A DNA stretch of 64,000 bases, from the NCBI GenBank assembly GCA_900465675.1, contig UBJR01000009.1, forward strand, positions 310,001-374,000. The letters run 5' to 3'. Made by a program: the position numbers and the translations under genes. Positions 9,169-17,973 of this stretch are shown piece by piece. Every line of letters starts with the position of its first letter. The stretch's first letter is position 1. The DNA is from Hyphomicrobiales bacterium (GTDB lineage: Bacteria > Pseudomonadota > Alphaproteobacteria > Rhizobiales > Rhizobiaceae). The notes below the pieces were generated by a model. That model saw only the letters and a program-made list of their open reading frames with translations. It was not told where the DNA came from and did not search any database.

Positions 9169-10680
9169 TTATCGGCGGTTGAATTCGGGTGAGGCAAGAA
9201 CCAGCGTCAACCCGCTGATCTTGCTCGGCGCCTGCGAAACGACCTGGATTGTCTCGTCGCGCGCCGCATCCCCGAGCGTTGCCTTGAGGAAGTCGCGAGG
9301 ATCCTCGTCCTTGCCGAATTGCGCCGAAGCCCGCCGGGCCCAGGCGAGCCGCTCGGCAAGCTGGCTTGCGGTGATCCAGGCGCCGAATGTCTCGTCGAAA
9401 CCTGCGGGGCTCGGCGGCAGCCAGACCGGCTGGCCCATACGGCGTAACGCACCCTGCCCCAAAGCTCTGGCGGTTTGAGACGCCTTGCGCCGCTTGACCG
9501 CCTCTTTACCGGCGGGATCGGCAGGCGCCACGTTCTTCATCGCATCCCCGCCAGCCATCGCCGCAGGCGGTGCGGCCATCGCAGTATTGGCATCGCCGTC
9601 ATCATCCTGATTGGCTTCCATGAAGCTCCCGGCATTCAGCGCCCGCAGCCCGGCAACCACGAAATCGAAAGGCTGGCGCGCCTTCGAGCCCTCGTCGCGC
9701 CAGGCGGCCGGATGGTCGAGCATCGCGCCATAGACAGCCGTCAGATCGCCGTCTGCGCGCTTCCAGACATCCGCCATCGCCGAGATCATTTCGGACGGCG
9801 GCTGATCGGAGATGAAATGGACGCAAAGCTTGCGGCAGATGTGCTCGGCCGTCTTCGGATACGCCGCGAGGTCATCCAGCATCGCGAGATAGTCCTTGCG
9901 CGTTCGCCGTTCACCGCCGTAGGAGATGCCAAGCACGCTATGCTGCCCGGGCTCGGAAAGACGCGGACGAAAGACGGTATCCACATCGTCACGATCCACG
10001 GTAAGTCCAGTCAGCACCATGGCGGCGCCCCGCACGTCGGCCTGCGTATAGCCGCTGCCTGCGCCGAGCGTATGGAGCTCCAGCAGTTCGCGCCCGAGAT
10101 TTTCGTTGAGGCCTTTCCTCTGCCGTATCCCGCCGGGCGAATCCGGCCCCTGAGACTGTGCCTGATCGAGATAGATCAACATCGCCGGATGCTCGGTCGC
10201 CGCTCGCAAGAGATCGCGGAACGAGCCGCCGAGATTCGGACGGATCGCCTCGGCCTCGTAGAGCGGCACCATCATCCGCATCGGCAGGCTCTTGTTGGCG
10301 CTGGTCGAGAAATGGTTGGTCCAGAACGTCGCCAGCCGCTCGTAAAAACCGTTGGCCGAAAGCACCGGCTGCATCAGTCGCTGATTGGCATCGCGCTGGA
10401 ACCCGCGCTGCACTTGCCGTTGCAGATCGCGGCGCCGGTCGCGGCGCTCGCCCTCGTCGCCGCCGGCGTTGGCATCCTGACGCATCGCTTTCAGCTGATC
10501 CTGCAGCGCCGTCAGCCGCTGGCGGCATGCATCAGCGCCGCCGGCCGGAAAAGACGGCGGGCTCTGCGCCCCGGTCTTCAGCTGGCCGAGAAGCGCCTGG
10601 ATATCCTGCGGCCCAGACTCGCCGGGCCGGAAGCCGTAACCGAAACGGATAGCCGCCATCGTCTGAAATGACACGCTCAT
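9169..10680 (-). CDS. DUF1800 family protein
   Basis: 503 residues, partner of the DUF1501 gene downstream. Recognisable DUF1800 stretches are AAIRFGYGFRPG near the N-terminus, LATFWTNHFSTSANK, NENLGRELLELHTLGAGSGYTQADVRGAAMVLTGLT and AEHICRKLCVHFISDQPP. There is a charged helical insert (about residues 55-100) and an Ala/Asp-rich linker (about 355-400). ATG 10680 was chosen over the TTG at 10686 because GAGGTG lies 7 bases upstream of the ATG. No clear signal peptide. Function is unknown. Pairing with a Tat-exported protein suggests a joint cell-envelope or degradative role (inference). Confidence 0.85.
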   Translation of the reverse strand: MSVSFQTMAAIRFGYGFRPGESGPQDIQALLGQLKTGAQSPPSFPAGGADACRQRLTALQDQLKAMRQDANAGGDEGERRDRRRDLQRQVQRGFQRDANQRLMQPVLSANGFYERLATFWTNHFSTSANKSLPMRMMVPLYEAEAIRPNLGGSFRDLLRAATEHPAMLIYLDQAQSQGPDSPGGIRQRKGLNENLGRELLELHTLGAGSGYTQADVRGAAMVLTGLTVDRDDVDTVFRPRLSEPGQHSVLGISYGGERRTRKDYLAMLDDLAAYPKTAEHICRKLCVHFISDQPPSEMISAMADVWKRADGDLTAVYGAMLDHPAAWRDEGSKARQPFDFVVAGLRALNAGSFMEANQDDDGDANTAMAAPPAAMAGGDAMKNVAPADPAGKEAVKRRKASQTARALGQGALRRMGQPVWLPPSPAGFDETFGAWITASQLAERLAWARRASAQFGKDEDPRDFLKATLGDAARDETIQVVSQAPSKISGLTLVLASPEFNRR

Positions 10681-10760
10681 GGCCAATCACCTCATCATCA
10701 CCTGATGGTGACAAGGTCTCAACCAAATGCGACTGCATTCAGGCAGATTGCAGACATGGA

Positions 10761-10997
10761 CTATTTGTAATTATTGGGTTTTCGGCCCGTTGAACCGACA
10801 GACGCAGCAGCATGCTGCTCCAGCTCCTCGATCGGAATATACACATCCGTCTCGCCTGCTTTATGATCGGGATGCGAGACCTTGGCATCGATATCATCGG
10901 GCAGAGCCAGCGCCTGCTCCGTGTTCATGATGCCCATCGGTACCTTGCCTTCGGCGGTGGATACGACGACTTCAACGAGTGGTTTGTTCTTCTGCAT
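10761..10997 (-). CDS. Small unknown cytoplasmic protein
   Basis: 78 residues, acidic and soluble, with the segment VEVVVSTAEGKVPMGIMNTEQALALPDDIDAKVSHPDHKAGETDVYIPIEEL. I do not recognise a family. The start ATG at 10997 has GGAGAT 5 bases upstream. The longer frame to 11039 adds residues without a ribosome-binding site. No TM or signal. It is on the same strand as the DUF1800 gene but on its 5' side with an 80-bp gap, so it may be a separate transcript. Confidence 0.6.
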   Translation of the reverse strand: MQKNKPLVEVVVSTAEGKVPMGIMNTEQALALPDDIDAKVSHPDHKAGETDVYIPIEELEQHAAASVGSTGRKPNNYK

Positions 10998-11190
10998 TAT
11001 TGATCTCCGGTTCTGGAAACCAACGCAGAACGCCTCCACCCGTTCCCCGCCGGCCGGTCACTCGATGTTACCGGCCGTCATGATGCCACCACCTCCCCGT
11101 TGAAAAACGCCGCTCGTTTTGATGTCGCGGTTGTGTCCGGCGCGATAGGGGCTGCGCGTTTGAAACGCAGATCCAGCCAGCCGACAGTCG

Positions 11191-11412
11191 ATGCCAGATC
11201 CCAATCCTCTCAGCGAATATATGCGCGTCGTGCGCACGCTTAACCTCTACAAGCTCCAGCTTCTTGCCATCGAGTCCAAGCTTCGCAAGGGTGGCACGCC
11301 GGCGCGCAAGAACCTGCTGGAACAGCGCCACGGCGACATTTCGGCCGAGATGGAGGCGTTGCGGGCAGAGGGCGATGACTGGCTGGACAAGCTCCGCCGC
11401 CGCGTCCGCTGA
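11191..11412 (+). CDS. Small charged helical protein, unknown
   Basis: 73 residues, strongly helical and charged (LSEYMRVVRTLNLYKLQLLAIESKLRKGG, then LEQRHGDISAEMEALRAEGDDWLDKLRRRVR), with heptad-like spacing that could form a short coiled coil. No clear Shine-Dalgarno sequence is visible. It ends 1 bp from the stop of the opposite-strand gene at 11414. Codon pattern and composition look coding, but the call is moderate. Confidence 0.5.
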   Translation: MPDPNPLSEYMRVVRTLNLYKLQLLAIESKLRKGGTPARKNLLEQRHGDISAEMEALRAEGDDWLDKLRRRVR

Positions 11413-11413
11413 A

Positions 11414-11878
11414 TCACGCCTCGGCGATCCGCAGCCGCAGGGTGGCAAGCGACCGCTCAGTCTCGCTGATCTCGTTGCGGACGAGCGCTTCCCGTCTGTG
11501 ATCCATTCCGCCCCCGGCAAGTGCAGCATCGACAAGCTCCAGGATGCCGGTTGCGTCGACAACCACCCGCGTCGCGATGCGCTGAAGGCCGACCGTCTCG
11601 GCCGGCTGGCCATCGTGGCCCGCGGCATCAGGCACTGGACGATCGGCGGCGACGAAACCCGTTTCCTTCAGCAGGCAATTGACGAGCCGTACATCCGGTA
11701 CCACCCGCACCAGGGCATTGATCTCATCCGCCGAAAAGCACGTCCGGTTGATCAGCCTCGAATGCAGGACGGCATAGGTCATGCCGAGCGCCGCGGCCAC
11801 CGCCTCGATACCCGGCTTCTTCTCGACGACGAGGACGGTATAGGCGATATCTGCAAACTCGCGGCCGCGCTCTGCCAT
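11414..11878 (-). CDS. Unknown protein with predicted N-terminal helix-turn-helix
   Basis: 154 residues. The N-terminal third, EFADIAYTVLVVEKKPGIEAVAAALGMTYAVLHSRLINRTCFSADEINALVRVVPD, reads like a CII/regulatory-phage-type HTH (a short helix, turn, GMTYAVLHSRL recognition helix, then a FSADEINAL segment). The C-terminal part is a helical region with ETERSLATLRLRI at the end. GGGAG 6 bases upstream supports the ATG at 11878. A DNA-binding role is inference. No neighbouring operon gives context. Confidence 0.6.
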   Translation of the reverse strand: MAERGREFADIAYTVLVVEKKPGIEAVAAALGMTYAVLHSRLINRTCFSADEINALVRVVPDVRLVNCLLKETGFVAADRPVPDAAGHDGQPAETVGLQRIATRVVVDATGILELVDAALAGGGMDHRREALVRNEISETERSLATLRLRIAEA

Positions 11879-12075
11879 GGTCCACTCCCTCTATGGGTAA
11901 GAGTGTCCATGCAGCAGAAGACAATGGCAAGTGGCAACGTGCCGTTGAAAAGACGGCGCCGATTTGATGGAACTCGCATGCGCGGCCGGTTAGGCAACCG
12001 GCGCGCTGCGATCACCACCCCGGTCGCGGCGAAGGCCGCCCGTCCGCTTACGCCGCATCGCGGGCGGCCGCATCC

Positions 12076-12429
12076 TCATCCGCGGAAGATGAAGGACGCG
12101 CCGAGCGCAATGAGCGCAAAGCCGATCGCATGGTTCCAGGTCAGGTTTTCGCCGAGCCAGAAGATCGAGAAGCCGGCGAAAACGATCAGCGTGATCACCT
12201 CCTGCATCGTCTTCAGTTGCGCCGTCGAATAGACTTCCGAGCCCATCCGGTTGGCGGGAACGGCGAGGCAATATTCGAAGAAGGCAATGCCCCAGCTGGC
12301 AAGAATGGCCAGGAAAATGGCGCTGCTCTTGTGCTTCAGATGCCCGTACCAGGCAAAGGTCATGAAGATGTTGGAGGCAAAAAGCATGATGACCGGCCAG
12401 ACGGCGGCGGGGCTCAGCGAAAACGGCAT
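12076..12429 (-). CDS. DUF486/DMT-like small membrane protein
   Basis: 117 residues with four hydrophobic segments: VWPVIMLFASNIFMTFAWYGHL, AIFLAILASWGIAFFEYCLAVPANR, TLIVFAGFSIFWLGENLTW and AIGFALIALGASFIF. This arrangement and the motif FFEYCLAVPANRMG...LKTMQEVITL are typical of the DUF486 family, related to the drug/metabolite transporter superfamily. The start ATG at 12429 follows AAGGA by 7 bases. The frame continues to a rare start at 12468 without support. Transport substrate unknown. Confidence 0.8.
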   Translation of the reverse strand: MPFSLSPAAVWPVIMLFASNIFMTFAWYGHLKHKSSAIFLAILASWGIAFFEYCLAVPANRMGSEVYSTAQLKTMQEVITLIVFAGFSIFWLGENLTWNHAIGFALIALGASFIFRG

Positions 12430-12620
12430 ATGAGAATCCTTGGAAGGCGTGACTGCTGGCGCCAGCATGTATCCCGAAATTCACGCTCTTCAAGCCCCGC
12501 GGAACCCATTGGGCGCATTTGAAGAAAATCGAAGCGCCCCTGCCGCAGGCGCGGAACTTTTGATCCGGGCCGCCGTTCATGGCGAGCGCCGGAAGCGGCC
12601 CGCAAACCGCGGAGCCACCT

Positions 12621-12640
12621 TCAGGACACCACCGTCCTGA
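12621..12640. promoter_or_regulatory. Perfect inverted repeat before an MFS gene
   Basis: TCAGGAC (12621-12627) and GTCCTGA (12634-12640) flank six bases. It ends next to the AAGGA ribosome-binding site of the MFS gene, in the divergent spacer with the DUF486 gene. It could be an operator or an mRNA hairpin that occludes the start. Position alone supports it. Confidence 0.35.
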
Positions 12641-12653
12641 AGGAAGAGCAGAG

Positions 12654-13910
12654 ATGCCATCGCCGCAACAATCCGCCCTCAGCCGCCGCTCGCTGGTCGC
12701 GCTGGCGACGCTCAATTTCTTTCTTGCCGACGCCCGCGACGGACTGGGGCCATTCCTCGACGGCTTCCTCGCCACGCATGGCTGGTCGCCGATGACGCTC
12801 GGCATTGTCGCAACGCTCGGCGGCATCCTTGGGCTGATCGCCACACCGATGTTCGGCGCCTTGGTCGATGCCTCGCCACACAAACGGCTGCTGATCATCA
12901 TCCCGGTCGTCTTGGTCACCGCCGCCGCACTCTGGACGCTGGCCAGCCCCGGAAACGCCTCCGTCTTCGGCGGCCAGTCGGCAACCGCGATTGTCGGGGC
13001 GGTGATCGGCCCAGCGCTGATGGGCCTGACGCTTGGTCTCGTTGGCGAGGCGGCCTTTCCGGATCAGGTGGCGCGCAACGAATTCTGGAACCATGCCGGC
13101 AATGTCGTCTCTCTGGCCGGGGTCTATCTCGCCACCCTGCTTTTCGGGCTCAACGGCATCATCTGGCTAATGATTGCGACGGCCGTAGCCACGATTGGCG
13201 CCACGCTGGCGATCGATCCGCGCAGCATCGACAACGCCGTCGCGCGCGGTCTGGCCCATGACGACGGCACGCCCGGCCCGTCGGGCTATTCGATCATTGC
13301 CAGCTCGCGCGGCCTCATCCTCCTTGCTGTAACGCTGCTGATCTTCCATTTCGGCAATGCGCCGATGAGCCGCCTGATCGCCCAGGATTTTTCGATCCAG
13401 CTCGGCACCCCCTTCCGCACGACGGCAATTGTCACCGGCGTCTCTCAACTGTCGATGATCGCCATGGCGCTGGCCGCACCTTTCCTGATCCGGCGCTTCG
13501 GCCTCGCGCTCGTCTTCATCATAGCGCTCTGTGCCCTGCCGCTGCGCGGCGCCATCGCCGGAAGCTTCGGCAATTTCGCAGCGATCTATCCGGTGCAGTT
13601 CCTCGACGGCGTCGGCGCCGGACTGATCGGCATCGCCACGCCGCTTGCCGCCGAGCGCATCCTCTCCGGCACCGGACGCTTCAACGCCGGCCTCGCCGCC
13701 GTCATGACTGTTCAGGGTATCGGCGCATCCCTCAGCAATATCGTTGCCGGCTGGCTGACCAAGGAAGGCGGCTATGCGCTCGCCTACTGGGTCCACGGCG
13801 CCGCAGCCATCGCAGCCATCGGGGTGTTCTGGTATGGGCGGCGGGCGATCGTGCCCGAGCGCCCGAAGACCCGGACACCAGCGCCGGCGGTTACCACCGC
13901 AGCCCTCTAG
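12654..13910 (+). CDS. MFS transporter
   Basis: Inner-membrane transporter of 418 residues with about 12 TM helices in two halves. The conserved loop between TM2 and TM3 is visible as GLIATPMFGALVDASPHKRLL, and the second half has FGNAPMSRLIAQDFSIQLGT and LDGVGAGLIGIATPLAAERILSGTGRFN. Start ATG 12654 has AAGGA 9 bases upstream. The upstream in-frame extension (to 12579) overlaps the inverted repeat and lacks a ribosome-binding site. The N-terminus starts directly with ALSRRSLVALATLNFFLADARDGLGPFLDGFLA. Substrate unknown. Drug or metabolite efflux is as likely as uptake. Confidence 0.85.
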   Translation: MPSPQQSALSRRSLVALATLNFFLADARDGLGPFLDGFLATHGWSPMTLGIVATLGGILGLIATPMFGALVDASPHKRLLIIIPVVLVTAAALWTLASPGNASVFGGQSATAIVGAVIGPALMGLTLGLVGEAAFPDQVARNEFWNHAGNVVSLAGVYLATLLFGLNGIIWLMIATAVATIGATLAIDPRSIDNAVARGLAHDDGTPGPSGYSIIASSRGLILLAVTLLIFHFGNAPMSRLIAQDFSIQLGTPFRTTAIVTGVSQLSMIAMALAAPFLIRRFGLALVFIIALCALPLRGAIAGSFGNFAAIYPVQFLDGVGAGLIGIATPLAAERILSGTGRFNAGLAAVMTVQGIGASLSNIVAGWLTKEGGYALAYWVHGAAAIAAIGVFWYGRRAIVPERPKTRTPAPAVTTAAL

Positions 13911-14230
13911 ATTGCCATATCTGATTGTATTCAATTCGTCTCAAATGACCCGCCGGCTTCGTAATGTATAAGCTCGCCGACTTCGTCTCGTACGCCGCAT
14001 TGGAAACGGTGCAGAAATCGCTATGCCCGCGGTCAGCAAGAATTCATTAGGAAAGGTAACGGCGAAATTTATCGCCTTCATGATACCGGCCATCGTGCAA
14101 ACCGGATCATAAAAAGTCGCAGTGGAACGCAATACCTGACCACCGCAAGGAAAGATTAGAAGACGCTGGTTAAGAAAAGACTACAATCGGCGAAAATCGG
14201 CGGCGGACGGCTCGCGTCCGCCGCAGCTAC
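13911..14230. other. Gap between convergent transporter genes
   Basis: About 320 bases between the convergent stops of two MFS genes. The only structure noted is a hairpin CGGCGGAC (14201-14208) with GTCCGCCG (14216-14223), close to the stop of the minus-strand gene and a possible weak terminator. A 29-codon ORF starting at 14022 has no clear ribosome-binding site and is not called. Confidence 0.4.
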
Positions 14231-15481
14231 TCAGGCCCGGAATGCGCCTTTTGGCGTCTCGGCCTCGGCCGCGCCGAAGCGCACATCCTTCTTCTCGTAA
14301 CCGAAGCCGGCAAGCAGCGCGACGACGGCGGCGACAATCGCCGCAACGACGAGAAGCGCCGTCGCATAGTCGCCGTTCCAATGGGCGGCCAGGCCCGCCT
14401 GCATCGTTGCATTGCCCGAGGCCAGCAGATTGCCTAGCTGGTAGGCAAAGCCGGGGAATGTGCCGCGCACTTCGTCTGGCGACAGTTCGTTGAGATGCAC
14501 AGGCACTATCCCCCAGGCGCCCTGGACGAAAAACTGCATCAGGAACGCGCCAATCGCCAGCAGCACTGGCCCGGGCGCGTAGACCCATAGCGGTGCCACG
14601 GGGATCGCCAGCAGCGCCGCGATGACGATCGCCTTCTTGCGGCCGATCCGCTGCGACAGCGCACCGAAGAACAATCCGCCGCAGATCGCCCCGATATTGT
14701 AGACGATGGCGATCGCCCCGGTCGTGTAGCTGTCATAGCCGCGCTGGGTTTCCATGAAGGTCGGATAGATATCCTGCGTGCCGTGGCTGAGGAAATTGAA
14801 CGCCGTCATCAGCAGCACAGACCAGATGAACAGCGGCACGTTTTCACGCAGGATCGTCAGAAACGGCCTGCGCCCTTCCCGCTGCCTTCGCAGAAAGGCC
14901 GGGCTCTCCTCGACGTTACGGCGGATATAGAGCACCAGCAGTGCCGGCAGCGCGCCGACGAAGAACATGCCGCGCCAGCCGATAACCGGAAACAGCAAGA
15001 AGAAGACGATCGACGCCAGCAGATAGCCGGACGGATAGCCTGCCTGAAGGATGCCGGAAACGATCCCACGGGATTCGTCTGGCACCGTTTCCATGACGAG
15101 TGAGGCGCCGACACCCCATTCCCCACCCATGGCGATGCCGTAGAGTGCCCTCAAGATCAGGAACATCGTCAGCCCGGTCGAAAAGCCGGTCAGGAACTCG
15201 AAGATGGAATAGAGCAGCACATCCGCCATCAGGGTGACGCGGCGGCCGAACCGGTCTGCCGCCAGCCCGAAGACCAGAGCACCGACCGCGCGCATCGCCA
15301 GCGTGAGGAAGATTGCCGCCGAGACGGCCGGAACGTCGGTGTGAAATTCTTCGGCAATGTGTTTGAGAACGAAGACGAGAATGAAGAAATCGAAGGCATC
15401 GAGGGTCCAGCCGAGATAGCTGGCGATCAGCGTATTGCGCTGCTGCGGTGTAAGCGCACGCAGACTTGCCAATGCGGACAT
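14231..15481 (-). CDS. MFS carboxylate transporter (SHS/lactate-type)
   Basis: 416 residues, 12 TM. The N-terminus LIASYLGWTLDAFDFFILVFVLKHIAEEF is characteristic of the sialate:H+ symporter family, which includes lactate/pyruvate permeases. MFS motifs are FGLAADRFGRRVTLMADVLLYSIFEF and RALYGIAMGGEWGVGASLVMETVPDESRGIVSGILQAGYPSGYLLA. Uptake of a monocarboxylate by proton symport is inferred from the family. A perfect 15-bp palindrome 110 bp upstream may be its operator. No catabolic genes adjoin it. Confidence 0.8.
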   Translation of the reverse strand: MSALASLRALTPQQRNTLIASYLGWTLDAFDFFILVFVLKHIAEEFHTDVPAVSAAIFLTLAMRAVGALVFGLAADRFGRRVTLMADVLLYSIFEFLTGFSTGLTMFLILRALYGIAMGGEWGVGASLVMETVPDESRGIVSGILQAGYPSGYLLASIVFFLLFPVIGWRGMFFVGALPALLVLYIRRNVEESPAFLRRQREGRRPFLTILRENVPLFIWSVLLMTAFNFLSHGTQDIYPTFMETQRGYDSYTTGAIAIVYNIGAICGGLFFGALSQRIGRKKAIVIAALLAIPVAPLWVYAPGPVLLAIGAFLMQFFVQGAWGIVPVHLNELSPDEVRGTFPGFAYQLGNLLASGNATMQAGLAAHWNGDYATALLVVAAIVAAVVALLAGFGYEKKDVRFGAAEAETPKGAFRA

Positions 15482-15591
15482 CTGTTGTCCTCCATCCGAA
15501 AACGGCGGCGAGGCGGGGCAATTCCGGATGCCGTCGGAAAGAGTGCCCTGGAAACGGGCGGGAGCGCTGTTTGAAGACAGCGGATCACAAC

Positions 15592-15606
15592 GTCAGCGCT
15601 GCTGAC
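15592..15606. promoter_or_regulatory. Palindromic operator candidate before the carboxylate transporter
   Basis: GTCAGC (15592-15597), GCT, GCTGAC (15601-15606) is a perfect dyad with a 3-bp centre, about 110 bp upstream of the transporter start and near the end of the GGDEF-EAL gene. The shape suits a dimeric repressor such as a GntR/FCD regulator. None is encoded nearby. Confidence 0.35.
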
Positions 15607-15654
15607 ATTGTTCCCCCAAGCTGACTGCGGCATTTTGGCAGGCGTCAGCAGGCC

Positions 15655-17655
15655 CTAGCGGCCGGCTGGCCGGGATGCGACGAGCGCCGGACGGCTCGGC
15701 TTTGCGGGCGTGGAATCGATTGCCTGAACCGGCGCCGGGCGGCCGAGATGATAGCCCTGCGCATAGTCGATCCTGAGCTGGCGCAACAGCGACAGCTGAT
15801 CCGCCGTCTCCACGCCTTCAACGAGGATCTTCGGTCCACGGTTACGGATTAGCCCGACGATGTCTTCGAGCATCGCCTTGCCGCGCGGCGTGGCGCTGCC
15901 ATGCAGGAACGAGCGGTCGATCTTGACTGTGTCGAAATCGATGAGGCGCAGCCAGGAGAGGCCTGCAAAACCGGTGCCGAAATCGTCGAGCCAGATCTTG
16001 ATGCCCAGCGTCTTCAGATCGCTGATGCACTTCAGAACGTCTGCATGCATTTCCATTTCCTGGCCTTCGGTGATTTCGAAGGCAAGGCGGTTGCCGGCAA
16101 CGCCGGTCTCATAGAGCACGGCGGCAACGCTGGCAGCAAAGCCCGGCATACGCAGCTGGATCGGCGAAACATTGACGCTGGCGATCTGCGCCAGGTTCGG
16201 AGCCAAAACCTCGCGGCAAGCCGTCTGGATCACCCAGCGGCCAAGCTCGAGAATCATGCCGGTGCGCTCCGCAATCGGGATGAACAGGCTCGGCGGGATC
16301 GAGCTGCCATCCAGCGTCTTCAAACGCATCAGCGCTTCGACAGCATCGCGGCGGCCGGTGCGGATATCCTCGATCGGCTGATAGACCAGCGACAGCAGAT
16401 CCTGCGCCACGGCGATCCGCAGCAGGGCCGCGATATTCTCGCTCTCGTCGCTGCTGAACGGATCGTTCGGATCGAACAGGCGGGCGCAGTTGCGACCAGC
16501 CGCCTTGGCGCTGTAGAGCGCCCGGTCGGCCTCGTGGATGATCTTTTCCAGCTTGCCGCTCTGGTCACGCGTATAGGCCGCGCCAACGCTGACGGTAACG
16601 ATCGAGGTGCCGTCACGGCGCTCCTCATGGATCAGGCCCATCTGCTCGACCGTATCGCGAATGCATTCGGCCAGATCGGTCACGCGCGCGACCTCGTCGA
16701 ACTGCGCCAGCACGATGAATTCCTCGCCGCCGTAGCGGCCGATCGACGCGCCATAGGGCTCGATCGCGTCCTTGATGGTGCGCGCAACATGAATGAGGCA
16801 GCGGTCGCCTTCCTGGTGACCATAGCCGTCATTGAACTTCTTGAAGAAATCGACATCGACGAGGATGGCGGTGAAGCCGACGCCCTTGCGCTGCCATTCC
16901 TTCCAGTAGTCGCGCAGCCGCTGGTCCACGGCCCGGCGGTTTTCGAGACCGGTCAGGTAATCGGTGTTCGACATGCGAAGCAGCGCCTCGCCGCGATCCG
17001 TCGCTTCTTTCTGCTGCATCCTGGCTTCAAGCGCATTGAGGAAGACGTGATAGCGCTCGTGGTTCAGCTTCCAGTTCACATAGGAGGTGAAGACGAAGCA
17101 CGACACGTAGAACATGCCGAAGGCCATGGCGTAGACGCTCGTCGGCCAGAAGAACAGCAGCGAGATCAGGAAGGTCACCAGCACCGCGCTGGAGGCCAGA
17201 ACCGAAAGGCCGAACCGGAAATTGAAGAACTGGTTGGCGCCCATCATGAAGATGGCGCCGAAGATCATGTAATAGGAAAGGCTGTCGGCATGGACGGTGC
17301 GGACGGCCGGAAAGCACCAGATCGCGAAGCCCAGCACCAGCGCCAGCGCACTGGTGCGGTCGAGCCACTGGATGCTTTTCTTCAGATAGACTTCGGCTTC
17401 CAGGAACAGCAGCGCGAAGCTGCCGACGCTGACGCGGGCCAGAATCGTGAAGGCGGCAACATCGGGGATCAGCAGCAGGTCGGTGGCGGAAAACAGGATA
17501 TAGACGATAACAGCGATCCACAGCCCCTGCCGTGTCGCCATCTTTCGTTCAGCTTCCCCCTCGATGCGATAGAGATCCCGCAGTTCGCCCGGCGTCGGCC
17601 GCAGCAACTTCGGTTCAAGATCGATCTCTGCCGCATAGGCAATTTCGTGCTTCAT
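15655..17655 (-). CDS. Membrane-anchored GGDEF-EAL cyclic-di-GMP protein
   Basis: 666 residues. Residues about 45-195 form roughly six TM helices, a MASE-like sensor. The GGDEF domain (about 215-380) has SNTDYLTGLENRRAVDQRL and an intact A-site RYGGEEF. The c-di-GMP inhibitory I-site RxxD is absent (the aligned residues read PYGA). The EAL domain (about 395-650) keeps VEALMRL, KIWLDDFGTG, KIDRSF and EGVET, so phosphodiesterase activity is plausible too. Start chosen at ATG 17655; a GTG at 17667 is possible. Its promoter faces the methyltransferase gene at 17974. The net direction of c-di-GMP turnover cannot be read from sequence. Confidence 0.9.
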   Translation of the reverse strand: MKHEIAYAAEIDLEPKLLRPTPGELRDLYRIEGEAERKMATRQGLWIAVIVYILFSATDLLLIPDVAAFTILARVSVGSFALLFLEAEVYLKKSIQWLDRTSALALVLGFAIWCFPAVRTVHADSLSYYMIFGAIFMMGANQFFNFRFGLSVLASSAVLVTFLISLLFFWPTSVYAMAFGMFYVSCFVFTSYVNWKLNHERYHVFLNALEARMQQKEATDRGEALLRMSNTDYLTGLENRRAVDQRLRDYWKEWQRKGVGFTAILVDVDFFKKFNDGYGHQEGDRCLIHVARTIKDAIEPYGASIGRYGGEEFIVLAQFDEVARVTDLAECIRDTVEQMGLIHEERRDGTSIVTVSVGAAYTRDQSGKLEKIIHEADRALYSAKAAGRNCARLFDPNDPFSSDESENIAALLRIAVAQDLLSLVYQPIEDIRTGRRDAVEALMRLKTLDGSSIPPSLFIPIAERTGMILELGRWVIQTACREVLAPNLAQIASVNVSPIQLRMPGFAASVAAVLYETGVAGNRLAFEITEGQEMEMHADVLKCISDLKTLGIKIWLDDFGTGFAGLSWLRLIDFDTVKIDRSFLHGSATPRGKAMLEDIVGLIRNRGPKILVEGVETADQLSLLRQLRIDYAQGYHLGRPAPVQAIDSTPAKPSRPALVASRPAGR

Positions 17656-17973
17656 GCACTGTTCCACCGCTCCGTACTACGCTTCGCCAGAGCTCTCCGC
17701 TGATACTCCGGGCGGAATTGACTGACGCATTCGTGCGGTTCGCTTAGCCCCTTCTGATGAGGAAGCACGGCAACACCGGCAATCTAATACCACCAAAATA
17801 CAGGGGCTCGATTAAAGCTTGCTAAATGAGCGGCAGACCGGCGCCGTTAATCATGTTTATGGATTTCAATGGTTAATGAAAAGTTTCTCGCTAATATACA
17901 ATTCAAGGTAACGCCCAAAACGGTACAGGTGTGACCCGGTAATATAACCCCAATTGATTAGAGGACGTATCGC
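17656..17973. promoter_or_regulatory. Divergent promoter region of GGDEF-EAL and methyltransferase genes
   Basis: 318 bases without an ORF, AT-richer than its flanks at 17770-17960. Expected to hold both promoters. No convincing operator was seen. The ribosome-binding site GAGGA of the plus-strand gene is at 17961-17965. Confidence 0.5.

Noticed and set aside
15901..17703. 600-residue ORF antisense to the GGDEF-EAL gene
   Set aside because: His/Arg/Asp-rich shadow sequence without motifs. The opposite strand has intact GGEEF and EAL motifs.
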